NCBI GenBank assembly: GCA_029876055.1
Contig: CM056875.1
Span: 2,914,001-2,978,000, forward strand
DNA length: 64,000 nt
Direction of reading: 5' to 3'
Source of the DNA: Madurella fahalii
Lineage: Eukaryota; Ascomycota; Sordariomycetes; Sordariales
Part shown: in pieces, positions 1 to 10,900 of the stretch
Layout: each line of letters opens with the position of its first letter
Numbering within the stretch: position 1 is the first letter of the stretch
Program-made: the position numbers and the translations under genes
Notes under the pieces: generated by a model
Database searches by the model: none
What the model saw: the letters and a program-made list of their open reading frames with translations, nothing else
What the model was told of the DNA's origin: nothing

Positions 1-630
1 GATGTGTGGTTCATAAGGAGAAACACTACATTACCCTTTACCGGTTAAAGGGCTTGTAGCCCTTAGTCTTATTCGCTGGGCAAATAGGCTTGGAGCTGGG
101 AAGGCTTGGTAGACATATCGGAGTTTCTCGTTAGCATTGAGGTACATGCTCGTCAAACCTTCAGTATCTCAAGCTTGGATCACGAAGCTTACAAATAAGC
201 GATGGAAAGAGGCAACGCAGCTTGAGAGGGCAACGCTTTGGCTATAAGGTATCGAGTGATGGGGTTAAGGGCCTAATTTCATTAAAGGGATATACTACAC
301 TCCATAAAACGATAAAGAACAGCATGAGCCCTTCGCTATTGCTCGCGTCGGTGTCGCTATCGCTGCCGTGCATCTAGAAGCCAATTAGCGACTAGAATAT
401 GCTTAGAATAGCCGAGATTTACCTTGAACGCCGTGCGCACGCACGCCAGGGCAATTGATTGAGGCTAATCGCAATTAGCTGCAGTCGATCACGGTCGCAA
501 AGATAGCGATATGGAAAAAACAGGAGAAGAGAGGTATTGGACATGGATAGGCGGGGCAGCATTGGGCGGAGCGCGAACCGAATCCCGATTTAGGAAGAAG
601 CGTGAATTTTTAAGGTGAAGAGACACTCAT
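1..630. other. intergenic, no gene seen
   Basis: No reading frame with protein-like composition was found. Positions 340-480 hold GC-rich sequence with alternating GC dinucleotides, but nothing that could be assigned. The right part is presumably the promoter of the metalloprotease gene. Confidence 0.5.
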
Positions 631-640
631 TATATATAAG
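631..640 (+). promoter_or_regulatory. TATA-like box of the M43 protease gene
   Basis: TATATATAAG lies about 150 bp before the chosen start codon at 792. This fits a core promoter followed by a 5' leader of about 100 nt. The call rests on position and sequence only. Confidence 0.45.
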
Positions 641-791
641 GTTCTGCGTGGGCTGTTAGATTCCTAGCTAGGGCCCAGATAGCTGTGAACACGTCACTTT
701 GTTCAGTGGCGAGATCGCCCAAAACCAGGAGCAAGCAAGCAAGCTTATAAACTCCTTCACCATAACCGGATCCTCCCTAGACATTAGCGCT

Positions 792-1742
792 ATGTCGCTC
801 TTAAAATGGATCGCGTTTACACTCGTCGGCATAGTATCCGTATATGCCGTCGAATCCGATGCAGAACTCGGGAACTGGTGCGGAACTGTAGCGACGGAGG
901 AATGGCTCGCGGCCGATTATGCACGAGCCCCTAGTGCGAAAAGACAGGTCGTTGGGCAGCCATCTATCACCGTCGACACTTACTTCCATGTCGTAACAAA
1001 CTCAACAAGAGTTCAGGATGGGTGGTTGACTGTAAGTCGCCTGTGCAATTTAGAAAACACCAGAGAATGAGTCTGAGGACTTAGATTAACCATCAACTTA
1101 GGACCAGCTGCTTAACGACCAACTCCAAATTCTCAACGCGGACTATGCCTCGAGTAACATCAGCTTCCGTCTCCAAGGCATCAGCCGCACAGTCAACGCG
1201 GCCTGGGCCACGAACGGAAACACACGAGTCCAACTCGAGATGCACAAGGCACTCCGGGAGGGCGCGTACGACACTCTTAACATCTACTTCAGGACGCACA
1301 TCAGGTCCGAGACGGGCAACACAGTCAATGGCTACTGTACCCTACCTTTTACATTCCAACAAGGATCCGAAAACTTCTATCGTGATGGATGCGTGGTGTT
1401 CCACTCGACAGTGCCGGGCAGGACAGTTACTCACGAAGTTGGCCACTGGTTCGGCCTGCTTCACACCTTCCAAGGAGGCTGCACTGGACCCGGTGACAAC
1501 GTAATGGATACGCCAGCAGAAGCGTTGCCTTCCTGGGACTGTAATATCACGAGAGACACCTGCCCCGATCAACCTGGCTATGACCCGGTTCGGAACTTTA
1601 TGGATTACTCGACTGGGTGTGACTTCCCTCCTGCCAGACCTTGTACCGCGGAATTGCTAATCCGTCTAGGTCTTGCCGGAATAATTTTACCCCCGGTCAG
1701 ATTGCCCGTATGTGGGGACAATGGAATTACTTTCGTGCTTAG
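792..1742 (+). CDS. secreted M43-type zinc metalloprotease
   Basis: Three exons (792-1031, 1102-1616, 1670-1742) give 275 aa. The start at 792 is preferred over the upstream in-frame ATG at 699 because it opens with a signal peptide (MSLLKWIAFTLVGIVSVYA). The zinc site HEVGHWFGLLH matches the HExxHxxGxxH signature of metzincins, and NFMDYS is the Met-turn. Together with the fungal C-terminus FTPGQIARMWGQWNYFR these mark the M43B (pappalysin-like) family of fungal extracellular proteases. Intron 1 (70 nt, GTAAGT, branch GATTAAC) falls between codons. Intron 2 (53 nt, branch GCTAATC) must be removed: without it the frame runs into an unrelated tail, with it the family C-terminus is restored exactly. 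The likely role is extracellular peptide hydrolysis. The length is normal for the family. Confidence 0.88.
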
Positions 1743-1935
1743 ATTGTTCTCTACAGAGATGGAGTCAGAGAATCCTTTGCGCAATAATATAGAAGCATAT
1801 TAAGTGTTGATTGCTAGATAGAGCGGAATGGAGGCGGTCTTAAGCTGGTAAAAGTCTTGAGAGCTGTCCTACAAGTATCGGTTGTCCGAAGCACAGCACG
1901 TCTATGGCAAATCGTTTATAAGATGTGAGAGAGCT

Positions 1936-2470
1936 TTAGCCACGTGCAGGATTAGACGTGACTACCACCTGCCAAGAGCTTAGCTTATGTTCCTCTGAAG
2001 TCGTAACACGGCCACGTCTCTGCACATCTCTCACGAGCGTCGCGAGGTCGATGGCAGATACCTTATTCTCTTCGCAGAATGCCTCCGGTGATAGGAACAC
2101 CTCACAGAGCCTCTGAATGGGTTACGGGTCGTCTGGGTGTCTTGGCAGGCCGCATGTGTCGTCGGTGCCTAACATTCGGCTCAGGCGCACTTGGAATGAG
2201 ACGATAGGCGCATTCTGTGAGCGGCTATGTACGATACAGGGGCCAGAACAACTGAAGCGACAAGATGATCACCCACCTGTGGGTGGCTCTACTACTGTAC
2301 CAAGGATGATCCCATTTCCCACGGGTTGAACTCGAAGACTGTGGAGTTTTCCCAAATCTGGATTTGGCCCGACGGTCTTTCGAGGGCGACGATGATGGGT
2401 ATGGGGTTTGTGGCTTCTGTGGAGCTGGTGTTGGTGGCGATCGATGAGAAGATATAAGCTATATAGAGGG
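1936..2470 (-). pseudogene. lysophospholipase-like relic plus unassigned coding remnant
   Basis: Read right to left, about 2460-2330 encodes a stretch ending in the motif VFEFNPWEMGS, which resembles the conserved PxEFxxWE-type segment of fungal lysophospholipases (phospholipase B family). It starts after a plausible 3' splice site and then breaks down with stops. Further left (about 2222-1936) a second frame is open except for one TAA and contains EAFCEENKVSAIDLATLV, ending at a TAA at 1936-1938. I cannot place this part, and it may belong to the same or another gene. The area looks like a decayed locus, not a working gene. Confidence 0.4.
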
Positions 2471-2962
2471 TTTTAGCTGGAGGGTTGCTGGAAGATCAAA
2501 GCTAATAGATTTGTATATACCTGGAGCCCTATCCGTGACATTAAAAGGTTGGTACGACAGTTCCCTGCCCCAATAGTCGGTAATGGTCGTGTTTTATCTA
2601 GTGTTGGCTTTGGCGTCTACGGTGTTCTAGAGTTAGTAGTAATATTCGCGGATAGACAAGATAGCGGGGCCTGTATTGAGATGGTTAGCGAAAACCTCGC
2701 CTATTCATACCCGAAAGGTATCGTTGACCTTCAATAACCGTCTCGTTAAACTACTAGAGTTATCCCTTTTGTATATATACCGCTCAAAGTCCCACTTACT
2801 GGGATCAAAACAAGGTACACTTCTTTCCTTTCTCCCTACCTACGCTCTATTCAGAGCTTACTTTTGCTCCCTGCAGTGTGACACGTCCATATAGCAAGGG
2901 TTGATGGTGCGTTTTAGGGCGAGGCTGTCCCAGCCCCGCGCATCAAGCCGTTCCATAGTTGA
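2471..2962. other. AT-rich intergenic DNA
   Basis: Short AT-rich sequence with only small frames of no recognisable similarity. The last 80 bp form the 3' flank of the rhodopsin-domain gene. Confidence 0.5.
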
Positions 2963-4198
2963 CTACGCGTTTGACTCACTGCCGCTCTTGGAGCCGTCAG
3001 CTGACTCTTCAGGAAATGTGCTGACACCCTGGAACTGTTTTTTCCAATCCTCCATGTCCTTCGCGCCCGCCTTGATTCCCATTCCATCATCACCAGGAGT
3101 ATTCTCAACTTGGGGATACGTCTGGATCGTGCGGAGTTGAGGCTTGCGGTCGCCGCTCAGAAAATTCTCGCCAAAGATGAGTTCCACCAGGGGCATGAGC
3201 ATGGGAATGCAGGCTGAGATGATGACGGAGTTTGCTTCGATGCTGGTCCAGATGACGAGATCCACGGCAGTGTCTGTGGATGTGTTAGCATGGTAAGTGT
3301 GGCGGTGAGAAGAGGGAAGCCAAGGGGAAACGTACAGGTAAAGTCACCAAAGTCCTCACCCGCTTCCTTGAATGTAGTACATTTATACACTGCTACACTG
3401 CCGGCGCTGAGACACGAACATGTCAGTTCTTGTAACACCTCGAAGAGACAGGGGGCCTACCAAATCCCAAACCCTAACGCCGTGCTCAGCGCAACCTTCT
3501 TCCGCAGATTAATCTGCATCCCCCAAAGCACCGCAGCCGGATAAAGCGCCAACCAGAAGTCGAACAAAGCGGAGCTCGCGCCCCCCGCAATGCTAGTCGC
3601 AATCAAAGCGACAGGGTCCCAGCACCGGGCTTTAATCCCCACCGTCCACAGCGCGCGAGGCGGGTCGCACTGCACGTACACGAATGTGATGCACAGCACA
3701 ATCAACACGGCATTCACGCCGGCCAGGGCCCAGATGGCTGTCACATGCCTGCGGGACGGGCTGAGGAGGTCTTTGATGAGAATCACGACCGCAAATTTGG
3801 GGATTGTGTAGGAAAGGATACCCGGGATGAACCCGATTGTTGTGAAGAGGAGGGCGCGCTCGGCTTGTGGGATCGTGAGGACTGCGACGTGACGGCCCGA
3901 GCCGGCGTGTACGGCGACGGTTATTATTATCATGTAGATGTAGCCTAGGGCCTAGGAACAAGGGGAATCAGCAAAGTAGGCATGGGAGAATTGAAGGGGG
4001 TAGGGGTAGTACCAGAGATGTAAGGACGAGATAATCTCCCTTGTCTATCTTGCCCAGCTTCTTGAACCGGGAGAAAATCCTCCCAGCCACGAAGAGCGTA
4101 GCCGTTGCTGTAAAGGTCCATCCGATGGTGAGCATGCGGGGGCCGTTGTTCTCAGCCGCTATCTTCGGCGGGATGGCCGGCCATGCTGGACCCGACAT
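2963..4198 (-). CDS. fungal rhodopsin-domain integral membrane protein (SAT4/PTH11-like)
   Basis: Four exons on the minus strand (4198-4013, 3951-3461, 3406-3336, 3273-2963) join to 352 aa. The protein has about seven hydrophobic helices. It begins with a GWTFTATATLFVAGRIFSR helix and continues with KIDKGDYLVL, a QAERALLFTTIG segment, CDPPRALW with the extracellular Cys, and the late motif VDLVIWTSIEANSVIISACI, which is diagnostic of the fungal rhodopsin/SAT4-type family. The C-terminal 70 residues are hydrophilic and Ser/Lys-rich, as expected for a cytosolic tail. The last intron carries a GCTAAC branch point, and splice phases are consistent throughout. Members are orphan plasma-membrane proteins; some relatives (PTH11) act as GPCR-like surface sensors. 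No specific ligand can be inferred. Confidence 0.85.
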
Positions 4199-4778
4199 TG
4201 TGTCGGAAAGGAGTATTGATGTGGGTCGTTCTTCCAGTGGTGAAACAAAGAATAAATGGGACACGACTTTCAACATTCCTGGGTGCAAGTGGATCGGTTT
4301 TAATGCAACGTTGGTGGGGAACACAGTCGCCACCATTCCCCAGCATTGTCTTTCAGCTATGCTTGGCGAGGCTCGAGCGGCCTCTAGCTCGTTCGCTTCG
4401 CTCACGCTCGCCGTCTTGACGACTCTTTGACAGTCCTTCGCACGGATAGTGGATTGCGGATTGACGGGTTCGCTCTGGTGGTTAGTCATCTTCTTTCTCC
4501 CACCAACTCTTGGGTGTCCCGTCCCCATCTCTCCGGGGGGGGGGGGGGGGTTCATACACAATATAATAATAGAACAAGTACTAAATGATGACGTAAACAA
4601 ACAAACAAACGCAAATGCAGGTGCGGCTCTTGTGAAAACATTAAAGGCCGCAAGCGCGAGAGCTTGAGCCAAGTTTTTCACAACTCCCTCATTTGACAAC
4701 AACAATAATACCCACAACAACACCCACCAAATCCTAAGGCAAGCAGCTCACTTACTCAGAACAGAAAACGCACACAAA
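4199..4778. other. divergent intergenic region between rhodopsin-like and GFA genes
   Basis: The region separates two head-to-head genes, so it should hold both promoters. It contains a 16-G homopolymer (4535-4550), an ACAA/CAAA-rich stretch around 4590-4730 and no credible coding sequence. Confidence 0.5.
4535..4550 (+). repeat. poly-G tract (16 nt)
   Basis: An uninterrupted run of 16 G. Long G runs are rare in fungal promoters and error-prone in sequencing, so the exact length is uncertain. Confidence 0.8.
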
Positions 4779-5191
4779 ATGGCAACCATAACCCTCAAAG
4801 CCCAATGCCTCTGCCGCACCCAACCCCAAACGTTCACCACCCCACCCCTCCCACTCTCCTGCAGACACCTCACCGGCGCCATGCACTCATCGGACGCGCC
4901 CTGGTCGGGTCCGGCAAACGATATACTGACCACTCGCCGAGAGCGGATGTCTTGTTCTATGGGATTTGTAGAAGCGGCTTGTTTTTTTAGGAGTTTGATC
5001 TTGAACGGGGACACAGAGGCATTCTGTCCGGGGAGGGACGAAAGGGGAAGTTTGGGCTTTTTACGGGGCGTTTTGGGTATTGACGGCGGGGATATTAATT
5101 GAAAGGGGGATCTGCCGTCGGTGTGTTGGAGTGAGTGGATCATATCTTTGTGGGGGATACACGGGACGGCGGGGCGGTGTGTTGGTAACGG
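4779..5191 (+). pseudogene. decayed N-terminal GFA/CENP-V domain
   Basis: From the ATG at 4779 the sequence encodes a typical start of a two-domain fungal GFA protein (MATITLKAQCLC, then SCRHLTGAMHSSDAPW). The usual CHCDxC zinc ligands before SCRH are missing, as if about eight residues were deleted. The frame then shifts: RADVLFYGICRSGLFF (another conserved strip, with the first expected Cys replaced by Tyr) is in a second frame, GIDGGDIN is back in the first, and VDHIFVGDTRDGG is in the second again with stops between. This half of the protein therefore cannot be made from a single frame, and no intron set was found that repairs it. Confidence 0.6.
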
Positions 5192-5932
5192 GTGATGAAT
5201 GGAGACGGGAAAGAGCCGGTGAAGGTGTGGTTAGGTGGGCGGAATGTAAATGGGGAGGTTGCGCCAGGAGTGCAGTGGAACCTTCCGAGGCATGAGGTAA
5301 ATCTGAAGGGTGCTGATGGAAAGAAGGGCAACGTGCCTGCTCGGTGTCACTGTGGCGTGGTGGGGTTTGTTTTTCGGGTGGGCGAGGCGCAGAGAGAGTT
5401 TGAGGAGAAGCAGAGGAAGGGGGAGGAGCTGCTTTGGTTTATCGACCTGGTCACCCACAAGGTACTCGGCTCGTTTGATGCCTGCAACTTTTGCCGCATT
5501 TGGGCCGGGTCCGAGGTCATTAACTTGACCTCTGCCCTGCTGAAGCACATTTCCTTTGCGGGAACTGACCCGGACAGGTTTCCCTGGGACACGTCCCAGT
5601 TGAGATCAGCAGTTGAGGCGAAGGACCGTGATCGCAGGTTCAGCACGCTTGCTCTATATGCCAGCTCGCCCTACATCCAGCGATACTTCTGCAGCCGGTG
5701 CTCGGCCTGTGTGTTTTATGCTGTGGACGAGCGGCCCAATATGGGCAACGTGGCCGTCGGTCTGCTGGACGCTCCCGATGGCGCGAAGGTGGAGAGCGTG
5801 GCTTCGTGGTTGTTCAAAAGATATATGTCTTTCAGGGAGGATATGGTGGACACTTGGAGGGAGAACTTGTTACTCGTCGTGGAGAGGGAGGGGGAGCGGT
5901 GGAGGATCGAGAGGGGGTACCCCGAGGGCTAA
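5192..5932 (+). CDS. GFA/CENP-V domain zinc protein (C-terminal domain intact)
   Basis: An open frame of 246 codons encodes one complete GFA (glutathione-dependent formaldehyde-activating enzyme-like) fold. It contains CHCGVVGFVFRVG, the CNFCRIWAGSEV zinc pair and YFCSRCSACVFY, giving the usual set of Cys ligands, and a C-terminal WLFKRYMSF helix. In relatives this is the second of two GFA domains; the first is represented here by the broken sequence just upstream. The ATG at 5192 lies directly after an in-frame stop, so a truncated single-domain protein is possible, but the locus may be dying. Family members bind zinc and often have no proven enzymatic role. The function here is unassigned. 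Confidence 0.65.
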   Translation: MMNGDGKEPVKVWLGGRNVNGEVAPGVQWNLPRHEVNLKGADGKKGNVPARCHCGVVGFVFRVGEAQREFEEKQRKGEELLWFIDLVTHKVLGSFDACNFCRIWAGSEVINLTSALLKHISFAGTDPDRFPWDTSQLRSAVEAKDRDRRFSTLALYASSPYIQRYFCSRCSACVFYAVDERPNMGNVAVGLLDAPDGAKVESVASWLFKRYMSFREDMVDTWRENLLLVVEREGERWRIERGYPEG

Positions 5933-6250
5933 CAGGGTTCTAAAGGAGGCAGGCTGAGCAGACCGAATAGTTAGGAGCAGCAAAGTAGGCGACCCCTTGT
6001 TGGTGCTCCCGGCCCGGCGGACCCGACGGACAAACGCGATCCACAGAGTAGAGCTTTGCCCAGCATCAAGGGGTCACAACAGAGACACACCATCAGTAAT
6101 ATTCCGTCTAACGTCAGTGGTTATGGTAAAATCCGCGTTACCACGTTAATTTGTCTTTGGGCAGCTAAGGCAATGAATCCGCAGCAGCCGGACAAAGGGA
6201 AATTAGGGCAGGGAAAGGATGACGGCTTGCAACTCTGAGCTAAAATGAAT
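5933..6250. other. intergenic, no gene seen
   Basis: A short spacer after the GFA gene. Only small frames without recognisable features are present. Confidence 0.5.
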
Positions 6251-6346
6251 TGTCGCCCGTAGGATTCCAACCTACGCTCCCGAAGTAATTACCTAACAGT
6301 AACTATTGATTGGCGGGGCAGCGTGTTAACCACTCCGCTAAGCGAC
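6251..6346 (-). tRNA. degenerate tRNA-like sequence, possibly a serine-type tRNA pseudogene
   Basis: On the minus strand a 5' end GTCGCTT can pair with a 3' end GGGCGAC followed by A, forming a 7-bp acceptor stem with two G-U pairs. The T arm is GTAGG-TTGGAAT-CCTAC, where the normally invariant C of the TTC loop is G. A D-arm-like segment with GAGTGGTTAA is present, as in type II (Ser/Leu) tRNAs. Between D and T arms there is no clean anticodon arm; instead a 7-bp hairpin with loop TGTTAG occupies the middle. This suggests a tRNA pseudogene or a tRNA-derived element, not a working tRNA. Confidence 0.4.
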
Positions 6347-6359
6347 TCTAGCTCATGAG

Positions 6360-7022
6360 GAACTCTGGATCTGGTCCAGCCCCTACTCTGTAAAGCCATC
6401 TCAGCATACAGTACTGCCCTAATTTATTAACGAACGCACCTACGCCGCAACAGTAAATAAAGCACAGCAAAGCAAGTCAGCGTCCAGATCAGAACACATT
6501 CGACACCGCACTGGGATGCTAACGGAGCATAACCTTCATATTCATCGTAGCGGCGACACCTTAGGAGTGCTCTTGACCGCCATGACCAGTCAACAACGCC
6601 GCTGAGGAACCGGATATGCCTGCTTCCTGTTGGTACTAACGCAGGGCGTTTACCTCCTTAGATATGTTCAGGGTCAAGAGAGTCGGGTATCGCATTACTT
6701 AGGTGCAGTTGTTGCCTACAACGGCGGTTCCGCTTTTGCAACACAGAGCCAATGGCGAGTTCGGGTCGGAAACCAGCAATAGTAGGAATCAACACGTAAA
6801 GGTAATGCTTCCCAGCATCGGGACAGTAGAGAACTTGGCCTCTTGACATTGTGCCAGGGATCCTAGCTCTGAGAGCGAGTTCCAACCGTTAGCGGAACCC
6901 ACCATTGGGTATGTCGTACCGAGTCTCCCCCATGACAAAAAAAGTGAGACACTTGCCACACACTATCCTTTACGCCACAACTTCGTCAAAACCTGGCTAA
7001 ATTCGACAATTTTACGGACATT
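6360..7022. other. intergenic, AT-rich towards the transposon nest
   Basis: No coding sequence could be supported. The stretch may contain the end of the neighbouring Tc1/mariner copy, but no terminal inverted repeat could be recognised. Confidence 0.45.
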
Positions 7023-7490
7023 CTAATGGCCAGTAAGAATTCCTTCCATCTCTATACAGTTCTTTAAGATCTGAGGCATCTGATCAACCTAGCGATTAAT
7101 AGACTCTTGTTTCAGAGCAGCCTATCCCTCTTCTGTAAGCTCCTTAACAATAGAGTCCTTCTAAAAAGGCCGTTTTCTAATGTAATGCTTAGGTAATTGC
7201 CATACTTTCACTATTAGTATGAAGTCTGGGCTCAACAGGCAGTTAAAGAACCTCTCGAGGCTGTTATCCTTCTTTTATTTGGTTTTAACGTTCGTTCTTT
7301 TCCACCGTACCCAGAGTCGTTGTCTTCCTCTAATATAAAGGAATGCCCTGCCTGAAGCTAGGAGCTAATAACGGGCTCAAGGATCTGGTCCCGGTAGGCT
7401 TATATAGTTATCTTGCCGTTGTTGTTACTCGGAATAATATACTAAGTAAGATCACTTTTGACGTCGTGACCAACAACTGTAACGGGCTGA
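7023..7490 (-). pseudogene. Tc1/mariner-type transposase relic (C-terminal part)
   Basis: Read on the minus strand, the region encodes in order VVGHDVKSDL, YIIPSNNNGKIT, AYRDQILEP, the catalytic-region motif LEEDNDSG and a tail with QESINR and VDQMPQILKN before a stop at 7023. These match the order of blocks in fungal Tc1/mariner DDE transposases (GHGxKSDL, GNxNGKM, YxxxILEP, ExDNDSGHG, SPDL, INxxIDSMP). Stops and frame changes interrupt it. The expected SPDLxPIE block is degraded to SPDFILI. The N-terminal half is not visible, so this is a dead, truncated copy. Confidence 0.75.
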
Positions 7491-7699
7491 GCCCGGCACA
7501 GGCCTCGGCAACCCTTGGCCATGCCATGGGAGCACAGACCACTAAACCCCTGGATGAAGCTATTTCCAGAACGCGCTGATGGCACGCCCGGACCACCGCG
7601 CTCGCCCTAGTCAGAGGGCCCGCTCGTCTGCAAAGTTTTTCTCTTCTTCTTTTCTTCTCCTCAAGTTCAGTGTACTCGTAGAGTCGTCATCAGTTAGTT

Positions 7700-7822
7700 G
7701 CAATACACTCCTGGGACCGTTACAAAAGTACTTTATAAAGTTAGATATTAAAGATATCTATTATCGGATTCGTATCTAAGAAAGAGACAAGTAGAAGATA
7801 GCTTTCTATACTTGATATAGCT
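7700..7822 (+). mobile_element. Gypsy-type LTR retrotransposon relic, left part of reverse transcriptase
   Basis: The segment encodes KYFIKLDIKDIYYRIRI and then KIAFYT, the core of the Ty3/Gypsy reverse transcriptase fingers region (family pattern FTKLDLRxAYxxIRI ... KTAFRT). Three in-frame stops and a strong A/T bias suggest RIP damage. The frame is cut after the first base of a codon at 7822 and resumes at 17217 on the other side of the Helitron. No LTR or other Gypsy domain was recognised to the left. Confidence 0.75.
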
Positions 7823-7878
7823 TCTCTATATAAGAGACTACAGGACTTGCAAAATTGTCCGGGTAGTGAGATAGCTGA

Positions 7879-7933
7879 TTTGGCTGTAAAACAGGGGTCT
7901 GCCTTAACTAATTGTTAGTATTTTACAGCCAAA
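7879..7933. repeat. inverted repeat near the Helitron 5' end
   Basis: TTTGGCTGTAAAA (7879-7891) is followed by its exact complement TTTTACAGCCAAA (7921-7933) with a 29-bp loop. It starts 56 bp inside the Helitron. It could be a subterminal recognition structure or a promoter element of the RepHel gene. Confidence 0.75.
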
Positions 7934-10900
7934 AAAGCTGTTAACAGTTATCAAAATTCGTGCACAGAGCTGTTATAAATTCTCATTGGGCCAAAAAGTC
8001 TTGGCCGCTGATCACTTACGGGCCCGTATCCAATTTTACGGTGCCTGTTCCTCCCGTTTTTCCATCTCCGAACTCTCCTGATTCCGCAGTTCTTCAAAAT
8101 GCCTCCACGTCGTCGTCAACGTGCCTCCCAAGATCAATTTTGCAGCAGCTGTCGTGAATACCGCTCTCTTACAGACTTTCGAACTCGCCCGAATGGTGCC
8201 CCGTATGCAACATGTATACGTTGTTCCACTTCCCGTACAGCGTCGCGCCGTCGAGCTGCAGCAAACCTTGCAGCACCTGCAGAAGCGGCTGTAACGTTAC
8301 CTACACGACGCCTTGCTATAGGTGAACCTCTCGGTTGGCTTCCTTTGACGGGTGTTGAATCTGTTACAGCTCATGATCTAGGCTCTCTCACAGTCGAATG
8401 TACTGAATGCGGTGCTTTACACTGGTTGGATGAGCGTCTTACGGTACGTGTTGCTCCTCTGTTCTGTTAAATATACTAATGGATCTATAGAACTCAAGAC
8501 CTGCAAACCCAAAATTCGGATCCTGTTGTTTGTAAGGCGATGTTACCTTTCCTCCTTGGCAGCCGTTGCCTCCTTTTCTCCTCCGCCTGTTAACCGATAA
8601 CGAGTCCCGCGCATCAATCTTTCGAGACAACTTACGGCGGTATAATAATGCCTTTGCTTTCACTTCCATCTCTGCAAGTCAGACTACACACGGGGTTACG
8701 GGTGGCGGCCCAATGGACTACCAAATCCATGGTACCCTGTATCATCTCTAGGGCCCGCTTGAACCTATCCCAGGTCAACCCCCGCGATTTGCCCAACTCT
8801 ACTTCTTTGACCCGCAAACAGCTACTGTATATCGTCTGGGCCGTAGTGCGGACCTTGACCCTACTTTTCTCTCTGAGTTTACAGAGTTCTTACATGCCAA
8901 CAACCCCTTTGTTTCTCACTACCTTACTGCACTTGAGCGTTTTACAGCGATTCCTGGCCCTCTACGGGTGTCGTTGAACCCGCAAATGACCCTTATTGTT
9001 CAAGAGGGAGCAGATCTACGTCGAGAAAATCTCCCTGTTGCGGACGATATAGCTACTCTCATCCCAGATGAGTATACTGGGAGTGGTTTTCGGGATATCG
9101 TTTTGGCCCAACGTGGGTCTAACGGGGCTGTAAGAGGGTGGTCCCAGATCCATCCTCACTCAGCTGCATATCTCCCGTTAGCGTACCCGTTAATGTTCCT
9201 ACGAGGTGATTTTGGTTACCGATGGGGGTTACCTTTACGGGATTACCGAGAACGCGGGCATGCGAAGAAAACCCTTGATTGGGGAGCGTGGTGTAGATAC
9301 ATTTTACACACCCGTTGTGGTTAAAGTCAGACCCCTTTTCTTTTCCGGCGGCTGTTCCAGCAGTTCTTAGTGGACTTATAGGCTGCAAGCGACCAGGCAA
9401 AGTTGCTATGGCTTAGCTATTACCAGCGAGAGCTGAAAGCTGATTTATACCGGGGTGTGCAAGACTGGCTTCGAGACGGCGATGGCGATCCTATACAGCT
9501 TGGTCAGTGTGTTATTTTACCTGCTACCTACGTTGGCGGAGCCCGCTTTATTGCACAATACTACCAGGATTCGATGGCAATTGTCCGTAAACTTGGGCAT
9601 CCTACTTTCTTTATTACTGTTACTGCAAACCCTCACTAGCCTGAGATCCAGCGGGAACTTCTTACAGGCCAGAGTGCTTCTGACCGCCCTGACATTGTTG
9701 GCCGTATCTTCGAGTTGAAGTGCCAGTCTATCTTGCGGGAGCTGAAAGGCGGGCTATTAGGAACTTTTACAGGCATAGTCTGGACTGTAGAATACCAGAA
9801 GCGCGGTCTACCTTACCGCTATATCCTTCTTTTCCTTACCCCTAAAGACTTTCGCCGTTATCTAGACCCTGCAAATATCAACCGTATTATCAGAGCTGAG
9901 ATTCCTACAGTGGCTGAGGATCCTGATGGTGTTCTACGGGCGATTGTTATAAATAATATGGTTCATGGCCTCTGTGGAACTGACAATCCTAACTCGCTCT
10001 GTATGATTCGGAACCCGCAAACTGGGATTTCGAGCTACTCAAAGCGGTTCCCAAAGACATTTATAGAGGAGACTATGGTATCGGAAGATGGATATCCCCT
10101 TTACAGGCACCGGGATAATAGCTAGGTTGCAGTTTACAAGATTAATGGCCGGGAGATTCAGCTTGATAACCGTTGGGTAGTTCCCTACAGCCCGTACCTC
10201 TCCCGTAAATACATTGCTTACATTAACATTGAGATCTGTGCCTCTGTAAAGGCTATCAAGTATATATATAAGTATGTGTATAAAGGCACTGACCAGGCTA
10301 CGGTTAATATCTCTCCTGCTGAGCAGCTTGATGAGGTCCGTATGCATTTACAGTGCTGCTACGTTAGTCCTGCGGAGGCTGTAGTCCGGCTATTCGAGTT
10401 CTATACCTACGAAGAATACCCTCCTGTTATTCGTCTTCCTGTCTACCTTGAGGGTGAACAAGCTGTTTTTTTTTAAGCGAATGCTATAGCTGAGGAGGTT
10501 GCAGCAGCTGCAGAGAGCTGTTAGACCGAGTTAATGGGGTTCTTTGCATATAATGCTATATATAGCAGTTCCTGTAACTTGCTATATATCGATTTCCCTA
10601 CCCAATATATGTGGGATAAGGAGAATCGAGTTTGGAAAACCCGTTAGCGAGGTACCTGCGTTGCCTGTATGTAGTATGTCCCTCCTACTTCAGGGGAGCG
10701 ATATTTCCTACGGGTTCTGCTTTGCAATATTCCTGGTCTACAGTCTTTTAAGTATTTACGGACTATTAATGGCCGTATTTATTCTACTTTTCGGGCTACT
10801 TGCTTAGCTGCTGGGTTACTTGACTCTGATCAGCGGTGGGTAGACTGCTTCTAGGAGGCCTGTACTTGGCAGAGTGGCCAAGCTTTACGACACCTGTTTG

